A stretch of 7,883 nucleotides of DNA from Spirochaeta sp. (GTDB lineage: Bacteria > Spirochaetota > Spirochaetia > DSM-27196 > Alkalispirochaetaceae): positions 1 through 7,883 of the forward strand of contig JAQIBO010000089.1 of the NCBI GenBank assembly GCA_027859055.1, written 5' to 3'. The position numbers were made by a program, and so were the translations under genes. The notes under the pieces were generated by a model, which searched no databases, was not told the DNA's origin, and saw nothing but the letters and a program-made list of their open reading frames with translations. Of the stretch, positions 1-4,511 are shown piece after piece. Every line of letters begins with the position of its first letter. Position 1 is the stretch's first letter.

Positions 1-154
1 ACCTAACTAAGCCCGGTTTCCCTTATCCTTTCCTTCCAGTCTTCTCTACGATAATTCGGTTATTTCTCTCAGATCCTTACGTTTTTCTGCGGGCGCTTAC
101 AATGTTCGACGAAACGAAAACGGTAAAGAACCAACCGCTACAGATATACGACGG

Positions 155-400
155 TTGGAACGGCTTATCATTGAAGAAGAAGAGACACTACTCGACCAGT
201 TTCGGGAGACCGGCAACTTCATTATCCCACGCACGATTATTCAGACGGTTTCGAAAGAAGAGTTCATAAACGCTTCCGTTGAACATAAGCGGAAAACGCG
301 GGTGGAAGAAATCCGTGAAATTTCCCGCATTGCTTTGACGCTTATAGAACGTTGGCAGACGAAATATGAAAAGCTAAAAAGGAGGAAGTTTACAGGATAA
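155..400 (+). CDS. Small charged hypothetical protein, start uncertain
   Basis: An 81-residue reading frame from a TTG to a TAA. The product is strongly charged: a glutamate cluster near residues 7-10, then alternating Glu/Lys/Arg segments, predicted mostly helical, ending in a basic tail (KLKRRK). No family is recognised. The start is weak: no Shine-Dalgarno precedes the TTG, and the same frame stays open back to position 11 without an ATG or GTG. An ATG at 102 lies in a different frame (-1 relation). The gene could therefore be a decayed or frameshifted remnant, use a rare start, or be the 3' end of something larger. A terminator-like hairpin follows within 10 bases of the stop, which supports a real transcript end here. 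Composition matches the operon downstream, so it may belong to the same mobile block. Confidence 0.4.
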   Translation: MERLIIEEEETLLDQFRETGNFIIPRTIIQTVSKEEFINASVEHKRKTRVEEIREISRIALTLIERWQTKYEKLKRRKFTG

Positions 401-408
401 CTGTCAGG

Positions 409-430
409 ACCGGTTCGTTGAATCGGTTTT
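409..430 (+). terminator. Weak Rho-independent terminator
   Basis: A 7-bp stem, ACCGGTT (409-415) with AATCGGT (421-427) including one G-T wobble, closes a 5-base loop and runs directly into a short T tract (427-430). It lies just after the stop at 398-400, so it probably ends the upstream transcript and separates it from the operon beginning at 609. The T tract is short, so termination may be partial. Confidence 0.4.
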
Positions 431-481
431 CAGTTACTAAACTTGTTCGGCGACCTCAGGTTTGGTCCGTCCGGGCTTGTT

Positions 482-579
482 GGGCAGAAAAATACTCTGC
501 CTGGCGGAATTGAGTACGCCTATCAAATTCTGTGTTCCACCAACCTTCGGTGGAACATTCGGCACTACTGCTGTGCCGA
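482..579 (+). promoter_or_regulatory. Leader with four consecutive stem-loops ahead of the HTH-repA operon
   Basis: Four inverted repeats follow one another in the roughly 200-base gap before the HTH gene. A: GGCAGA 483-488 with TCTGCC 496-501, 7-base loop. B: GGCG 503-506 with CGCC 517-520, 10-base loop. C: TGTTCCACC 533-541 with GGTGGAACA 549-557, 9 bp perfect, 7-base loop. D: TCGGCAC 559-565 with GTGCCGA 573-579, 7 bp perfect, 7-base loop. C and D are separated by one base. Loop C contains CCTTC (544-548), complementary to GAAGG (594-598) in the Shine-Dalgarno of the next gene, so a pseudoknot could hide that ribosome site. The repeats could instead be operators for a dimeric repressor such as the HTH protein. 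No convincing -35/-10 pair was found here. Confidence 0.45.
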
Positions 580-593
580 TTTCGCAGATATTT

Positions 594-600
594 GAAGGAG
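594..600 (+). promoter_or_regulatory. Ribosome binding site fixing the HTH gene start
   Basis: GAAGGAG lies 8 bases before the ATG at 609. It fixes the start there rather than at the in-frame upstream codon at 462, whose extension would run through the stem-loop leader. Its first five bases are complementary to the loop of stem-loop C. Confidence 0.7.
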
Positions 601-608
601 TGCTCGAC

Positions 609-839
609 ATGAGTATATCTCAAGAAAACCGGGATGTAATAACCGGTAAATCAAAGACACAACCCGAACTAATAACCCTCAAACAACTGGCCTCTACTAC
701 GCAGATTCATGAGGTCAGTCTTCGGCGCTGGTTGGCCGCAGGACTCTTGCCTCATTATCGCTTTGGACGGGCAATCCGCTTTCGTTTAGACGAAGTATTA
801 GAAGCAACCAAAGAACTGGCAGAAGGAGGTGCGCGATGA
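609..839 (+). CDS. AlpA/excisionase-type helix-turn-helix DNA-binding protein
   Basis: A 76-residue protein with a short polar N-terminus (about 1-19) and one MerR-like helix-turn-helix of the excisionase/HTH_17 type. The pattern is 'LITLKQLAS..IHEVSLRRWLAAGLLPHYRFGRAIRF' followed by 'LDEVLEATKEL', which is the family's usual helix-turn-helix, beta-wing (arginine-rich RFGRAIRF) and closing helix. Small proteins of this type act as excisionases or transcription activators (AlpA-like) in prophages, phage satellites and integrative elements. It is the first gene of a four-gene operon, with a good ribosome site, and its stop overlaps the next start (ATGA at 836-839). The inverted repeats just upstream are plausible targets for self-regulation, but this is inference. 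Whether it acts in excision or only in transcription cannot be decided without the integrase, which is not in the window. Confidence 0.8.
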   Translation: MSISQENRDVITGKSKTQPELITLKQLASTTQIHEVSLRRWLAAGLLPHYRFGRAIRFRLDEVLEATKELAEGGAR

Positions 840-1048
840 AAACCTCCGAAATCAATTCGACAGTTCTTGAGCTTGCAGTCTGGCTCCAAGACAAGTGCGA
901 CACGTACAAGTATGGCACCTTTGAAATTGGTATCACGGTTCATGCCGGAAACATCACCAAAGTGACCTATTCGGCAACGGAGACTGTCAAACCCAACAAC
1001 CAACCTGAAAACGGGAGAGCGCCTCATGAGAAACACTCTCATAGATAA
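836..1048 (+). CDS. Small DUF2292/YezD-like protein
   Basis: A 70-residue protein with a strong ribosome site (AGAAGGAGG, 821-829, 6 bases before ATG). It overlaps the previous stop by 4 bases, so translation is probably coupled. An N-terminal helix (about 5-22) is followed by 'YKYGTFEIGITVHAGNITKVTYSATE' (about 24-49). That pattern recalls the DUF2292/YezD family signature of a glycine, a two-strand hairpin with ITVH and a G-x-I turn. The C-terminal 20 residues are polar and look disordered. Members of this family are small and of unknown function; the assignment rests on pattern memory only. Its 3' end overlaps the next gene by 23 bases. Confidence 0.65.
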   Translation: MKTSEINSTVLELAVWLQDKCDTYKYGTFEIGITVHAGNITKVTYSATETVKPNNQPENGRAPHEKHSHR

Positions 1049-1358
1049 AGAGGCGCTCCGGCAAGCCGGTAAATTGAAGTGTTGTGTTCGTTTCGATGAC
1101 GATGACGAAATCATAAAGACCGTCTTTCAAGAAGAACTTGACGACATCGGCCATCCCCATCTTCCGTTCAAAGATCTCGAAGAGTTCGTACTCCAGAGAT
1201 ACGGCCAAGATACCGTCTCGGATTGGCAATGCGGAGCTGCCGATGATTCAGAGCTTCGGCAGATCGCGGTGAAACTGTGGGCGAGCTACAGGATAAACAA
1301 ACTACCGATCGTCCCAGGGCGCTTAGAGCAGATCGCTCAAGAGATGGGGCGCCTATGA
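1026..1358 (+). CDS. Hypothetical acidic protein of the HTH-repA operon
   Basis: A 110-residue protein not recognised as any family. The start at ATG 1026 is supported by GGGAG at 1013-1017, 8 bases upstream, inside the end of the previous gene. The sequence is acidic with a run of aspartates (FDDDDE, about 23-28), a middle 'HPHLPFKDLEEFVLQRYG' segment and a helical C-terminal third (LRQIAVKLWASYRINKLP...RLEQIAQEMG). No signal peptide, membrane segment or metal-binding cluster is visible, so it is probably cytoplasmic. It sits between the small DUF protein and the replication-type ATPase and shares an ATGA overlap with the latter. That position suggests an accessory role in replication or control of the element, for example as a loader or partner of the ATPase, but this is context only. 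Confidence 0.7.
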   Translation: MRNTLIDKEALRQAGKLKCCVRFDDDDEIIKTVFQEELDDIGHPHLPFKDLEEFVLQRYGQDTVSDWQCGAADDSELRQIAVKLWASYRINKLPIVPGRLEQIAQEMGRL

Positions 1359-2281
1359 GGAATGAATCACTAAAGCTACGATTCTGGACCGTGACTGAAC
1401 TACTCGAAACTGATTTCCCGGAGCCTGATTGGATTGTACCCGGAATCATTCCGGAAGGGATGACTCTGTTGATCGGGGATTCGAAGGTCGGCAAATCGTG
1501 GTTCGTCCTTCAGCTCGCCTACGACGTTGCCACCGGAACGTCGCGGTTTGGCATTTCTGTTGAGAGTCCGAAGAAAGTCCTGTTTTTCGCGCTTGAAGAT
1601 CACGCTCGGCGTATCAAAGATCGAGTCACCGATTTGGGGTTTGAAAAAACCGACAATCTTCAGTTCTGCTTTGCCTGGGAAAAAGGAGACGGTGCCTTCA
1701 CGAAGTTGGTAAACCTTCTCGAAGAACAGCCGGACATCGCGGTCGTTGTGGTCGATACCTGGGGAATGTGGACAGATGTGATAAAGGGGAATGATTATCA
1801 TATCGTCACCGATGCAGCGAAGAAACTTCGTGATATAACTCACCAGTTCAACTGCAGCATTTTGCTCATCCATCATCGAAATAAGAGCGACAGTAGTTCC
1901 GATTTCGTAAAGGGCTCTCTGGGGTCTACGGGCCTCCCAAGCGTAGCAGATACGATCGTCGGGATTCGGCGCGAACGCGGAGAGCGAGATGGAGTACTTG
2001 AGGTCACTGGGCGTGACGTCGATGAGCAGTCCTTTGCACTGTCCAAAAACGATGAACAGCGGGGCTGGCTCATCGCTGGTACAACTCAGGATGTTCAGAA
2101 CTCGAAGACGCGCCAGCGAATCGTTAATCTATTGCGTGAAGAGGGGCCTCTCGACCCGAAAGCAATCGCAGAGGAACTGGATGCTAATCGTTCGACGATC
2201 AGAAATACCCTGAGAAAAATGGTCCAAGACTCTACCCTCAACAACGACAACGGCCTGTACGACTTGAGACAAGACGAATAA
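1355..2281 (+). CDS. RepA-like AAA_25 ATPase (putative replicative helicase)
   Basis: A 308-residue protein with a RecA/DnaB-type ATPase core as in plasmid RepA (RSF1010 type) and the AAA_25 family. Walker A is GDSKVGKS (41-48). A conserved acidic pair lies in 'FFALEDHARRIKDR' (E81, D82). Walker B is VVVVDTW (130-136). A motif 3/sensor segment is 'ILLIHHRNK' (169-177), and 'GSLGSTGLPSVADTI' (187-201) matches the usual small-residue loop. The last 55 residues (about 252-305) form a winged helix-turn-helix ('RQRIVNLLREEGPLDPKAIAEELDANRSTIRNTLRKMV'). Such proteins form hexameric rings that unwind DNA in replication of plasmids, prophages and satellites. The ATG at 1355 overlaps the previous stop (ATGA) and has GGGG just upstream. 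An in-frame codon at 1277 would add 26 residues but lies inside the previous gene. It is the last gene of the operon. Confidence 0.85.
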   Translation: MRNESLKLRFWTVTELLETDFPEPDWIVPGIIPEGMTLLIGDSKVGKSWFVLQLAYDVATGTSRFGISVESPKKVLFFALEDHARRIKDRVTDLGFEKTDNLQFCFAWEKGDGAFTKLVNLLEEQPDIAVVVVDTWGMWTDVIKGNDYHIVTDAAKKLRDITHQFNCSILLIHHRNKSDSSSDFVKGSLGSTGLPSVADTIVGIRRERGERDGVLEVTGRDVDEQSFALSKNDEQRGWLIAGTTQDVQNSKTRQRIVNLLREEGPLDPKAIAEELDANRSTIRNTLRKMVQDSTLNNDNGLYDLRQDE

Positions 2282-2294
2282 CACCCAGGCAGAC

Positions 2295-2312
2295 CGTAGA
2301 CAGCGTAGACAG
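2295..2312 (+). repeat. Tandem 9-bp direct repeat after the operon
   Basis: CGTAGACAG occurs twice back to back (2295-2303 and 2304-2312), followed by a partial related GCGACAG. The second half overlaps the left arm of the terminator hairpin. It may be a by-product of hairpin evolution or an iteron-like protein site, but two copies are too few to claim an origin. Confidence 0.5.
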
Positions 2313-2338
2313 GCGACAGCCGCTACGCTGTCCTTTTC
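2299..2338 (+). terminator. Rho-independent terminator of the HTH-repA operon
   Basis: A perfect 10-bp inverted repeat, GACAGCGTAG (2299-2308) with CTACGCTGTC (2323-2332), has an inner GGC/GCC pairing (2312-2314 with 2319-2321). A pyrimidine tract containing TTTT follows. It lies 18 bases after the ATPase stop and reads as a plus-strand terminator. The minus-strand side lacks a T tract, so it is probably one-directional. The right arm contains the stop codon of the converging minus-strand gene. Confidence 0.75.
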
Positions 2339-2898
2339 TCTCTGTACACGATCCAGTAGAACGCATACACGAGCAATGCAAGCACCGAAACAGTAATTGC
2401 AGTGCGTAGCAGCGGCTCCGCGATAGCATCGACGACGGTACCGGTGGACTGATTGGTGAATCTTGCAACCTTCTCGATGTCCGGCGCTGGACTCATCATT
2501 TCGTTGTGTAACACAACGGTCGCGCCCCAGGGTACACCAATCGCTCCCATTGGAAACGGGCGCTGTAGGAGAAGCGTTGCCCCCGTTGAAATAACAAACA
2601 CCGCGATAAACATCTCTTTCAGGATCTCAACTTCCCGACGATACCCAGCCTCAAGCCCAGTGACTGAATACCTCGCTGAGCGTACGACCCGTCGACTGAC
2701 CCGTTCGGCATGAATACCCTCACTCTGGTACTGTTCCAAGTGCACCTCTTCATGCTCGTCAATCCGAAAGTCCCATGAGAGCCACGTTTCGCCGAGACTA
2801 AAACCCGCCCAGAAAAGAAGGGCGCCAACAACGATCGACGCGATGTATGAGTCGTATACCCTGGCCACGATGCTCGTCCGAACACCTTCGTCTTTCAC
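2323..2898 (-). CDS. Hypothetical membrane protein, about three helices
   Basis: A 191-residue protein with three clear hydrophobic segments: about 17-36 (YIASIVVGALLFWAGFSLG), 95-112 (EMFIAVFVISTGATLLLQ) and 163-185 (LLRTAITVSVLALLVYAFYWIVY). A weaker fourth is around 116-131. Between the first two lies a charged 55-residue segment rich in Glu, Arg and His. No family is recognised. The alternation of hydrophobic and charged stretches and ordinary amino-acid use argue that it is a real protein, probably in the inner membrane. The start is a GTG with only a distant purine-rich stretch upstream, so the true start may differ. The stop lies in the terminator hairpin of the converging operon. It is monocistronic, with no partner on its strand. 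Confidence 0.6.
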   Translation of the reverse strand: MKDEGVRTSIVARVYDSYIASIVVGALLFWAGFSLGETWLSWDFRIDEHEEVHLEQYQSEGIHAERVSRRVVRSARYSVTGLEAGYRREVEILKEMFIAVFVISTGATLLLQRPFPMGAIGVPWGATVVLHNEMMSPAPDIEKVARFTNQSTGTVVDAIAEPLLRTAITVSVLALLVYAFYWIVYREKRTA

Positions 2899-3106
2899 GC
2901 TGATACCCGCACCCCTTCATCGGGAATACTGGTGCCCAATGCCGGCAGAGACAGTTTCAAGTTGTTCCGGACGAAATACAGCGATCGTGCGGCAACGAAT
3001 GACTTGAAGCCTCTCTGTAAATCCATATACCGGGGATGCGCTTCGGGCCATTCCTTTGTTTCTTGACTGTGTTAACAGCACCGTTAAGGCACGACTAAAA
3101 CGGCGG

Positions 3107-3123
3107 ACGCGTGTTACGCGTGT
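3107..3123. repeat. Direct repeat of ACGCGTGT
   Basis: ACGCGTGT occurs at 3107-3114 and 3116-3123, separated by one T. Each copy contains the palindrome ACGCGT. It could be a paired protein-binding site, or chance. Confidence 0.4.
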
Positions 3124-3146
3124 GTCAGGGTATTCCCTTCAGGGCC

Positions 3147-3165
3147 ACTCTGCCGTTGGCAGAGT
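3147..3165. repeat. Perfect 8-bp hairpin with a 3-base loop
   Basis: ACTCTGCC (3147-3154) and GGCAGAGT (3158-3165) are exact reverse complements around GTT. There is no T tract on either side, so it is not a classical terminator. It may be a leader hairpin of the transporter mRNA or a protein site. Confidence 0.55.
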
Positions 3166-3328
3166 AGAGATTACTGGGGAAAGATTATTCTTGAGCTGGT
3201 TGAGGATTCTGTCTTGATGTTTGGGCGCAGTTCAAGATGGCAGAATCTCCAACCCGTACCATGTCCGGGGGGTTTTCTCAGCTCCATACGGTGGCGGCGT
3301 CGCCTCTCTTGAGGTACCATAGACCCCC

Positions 3329-4445
3329 GTGACCTCAATCGACAAAGCTCTTTTAACCAACAACATTGCCATGCTTCTATACGGGCTTTCGGCGGTCCTG
3401 ATTGGACCGACACTGCCGGGAATGATCTACTCCTTTGATCTCACCCTTGGTCAGGCCGGTTTCATCGGTGCCATGCAGAATGCGGGAGGTATTGCGGGGG
3501 CCCTTCTGGCGCTGATTATTGCGGACCGGGTGTCCCATACAAAGTCGGCGGTGGTCGCGTTTATCCTGCTGGGGATGGCCCTCTTTGCGGTGGGCGTCTC
3601 CCACCGCTACTGGGTTGTGCTGGTGACCTTTGCCTGTACCGGACTCTTTATCCGGATCATGGACGTCATGCTGAACGCCGGCACGGGAGACTTTGCCGTC
3701 GCCCGGGCGGTAGAGTCTGAACGGGATCTCAGCACCCTGCACATGTTCTTCAGCATCGGCGCCTTTGCGGGCCCCGTGGCGGCCCGGGCCATCATGGGTG
3801 CGGGGATGTCCTGGTCGCAGGTCTTTCGGTGGACCGGGGTGGCCTATCTCGTCGTTGTTTTGCTGACTATGCCGTGGCTTCGGAGGTACGGCCGGATCAC
3901 CACAGACGAGTCCGACCGGTCAGCCGGCCCGGCGGCCGGCTCACAGGAGGGTACCGCAACTCCCGGGACCCCGGTCTCATCCGTTCCGGACGCCGCCCTC
4001 TCCCCGCCGGTAGCGGCGAGACTGGCCGTTCCCGTCATGGGCGGACTTCTCTTCTTCTACGCCATTCATCAGGTAGGCATCACTTCATGGGTACCCTACT
4101 TTCTGGAAACCGCCCGGGGCGCCGGTCCCGACACCGCAAGCATGGGCCTTTCCGCCTACTGGATCGGTATTATCGGGGGACACTTTCTTTCGTCACGACT
4201 GGTGGAACCGGTGGGGGCGCATCCGCTGCTCTTTGGCGGCTGCCTGGTGGCCGCCCTGGCAACTCTGCTGGCCGTACTCGTTCCGCGCCCCCTGGGTAGT
4301 CGGTCTTGTGGCCGACCGCATCGGCCTGATCGGCGCCATGACAATCACCGGCTGGTCCCTCTTCTTCTCCGGGGCTCTTGCCGCCGGTGTCTGGATGCTT
4401 CATCGCCGGGCCGAATCATCTGGACAGCGCAATGTTTCAGGGTGA
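3329..4445 (+). pseudogene. MFS transporter, frameshifted with an internal deletion
   Basis: The first 321 or so codons encode the N-terminal half of a major facilitator transporter with six helices. It has 'ADRVSHTKS' as motif A after TM2 and 'MLNAGTGDFA' after TM4. A Pro/Ala/Gly/Ser-rich central loop (about 190-232) leads to TM7-TM9. The frame then fails near 4281-4295. The natural ending (PWVVGLVADRIGLIGAMTITGW... to the TGA at 4443) is in the +1 frame. 'PWVVGLVADR' normally follows TM11, yet here it comes straight after TM9. The second half is about 130 residues where about 190 are usual, so roughly 60 residues (TM10 and most of TM11) look deleted along with the frame. The GTG start has only a distant GAGG (3311-3314), and an ATG at 3371 is an alternative. 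Substrate unknown; it resembles FucP/FHS-like carriers. An assembly error is the main alternative. Confidence 0.75.
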
Positions 4446-4493
4446 CCATGAAGGGGGAGGAATGCATTTGCAATCATCCCCGCCACGCCTTGC

Positions 4494-4508
4494 TCCCCCC
4501 GTCGGGGA
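4494..4508. terminator. Small GC hairpin between converging genes
   Basis: TCCCC (4494-4498) pairs with GGGGA (4504-4508) around a 5-base loop, lying between the transporter stop (4445) and the converging GGDEF/EAL stop (4512). No T tract follows on either strand, so it may slow polymerase or protect 3' ends rather than terminate. Confidence 0.25.
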
Positions 4509-4511
4509 CGG

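Larger units (their letters stand above)
2899..3328. other. Non-coding gap with short repeats and hairpins
   Basis: About 430 bases without a credible gene between divergent genes. It holds TTAAC/GTTAA (3072-3076 with 3083-3087), a 9-base-period direct repeat, an AGGG/CCCT hairpin (3127-3130 with 3135-3138), a strong hairpin at 3147-3165 and a small CCTC/GAGG hairpin (3303-3314) next to the transporter start. No confident promoter was found on either strand. It should contain the start signals for both flanking genes, and probably a block junction, since base composition rises sharply in GC to the right. Confidence 0.5.

Noticed and set aside
381..400. Strong ribosome-site-like GGAGG near the end of the first gene
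   Set aside because: No ATG, GTG or TTG follows at usable distance; probably just the lysine/arginine codons of the basic tail.
482..579. tRNA or tRNA-like gene, because of the 7-base loops
   Set aside because: No acceptor stem, no T-loop consensus and no anticodon arm arrangement; the stems simply follow each other.
462..608. N-terminal extension of the HTH protein to a start at 462
   Set aside because: The good ribosome site at 594-600 points to the ATG at 609; the extension runs through the stem-loops and adds no recognisable domain.
3060..3130. Integron attC site between blocks, suggested by the GTTAAC and GTTAAGG strings
   Set aside because: They do not match the paired core sites (RYYYAAC with GTTRRRY) flanking an imperfect palindrome, and gene strands are mixed.
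3829..4299. Long plus-strand open frame overlapping the transporter
   Set aside because: Arg/Gly-rich shadow of a GC-rich gene in another frame, with no domain.
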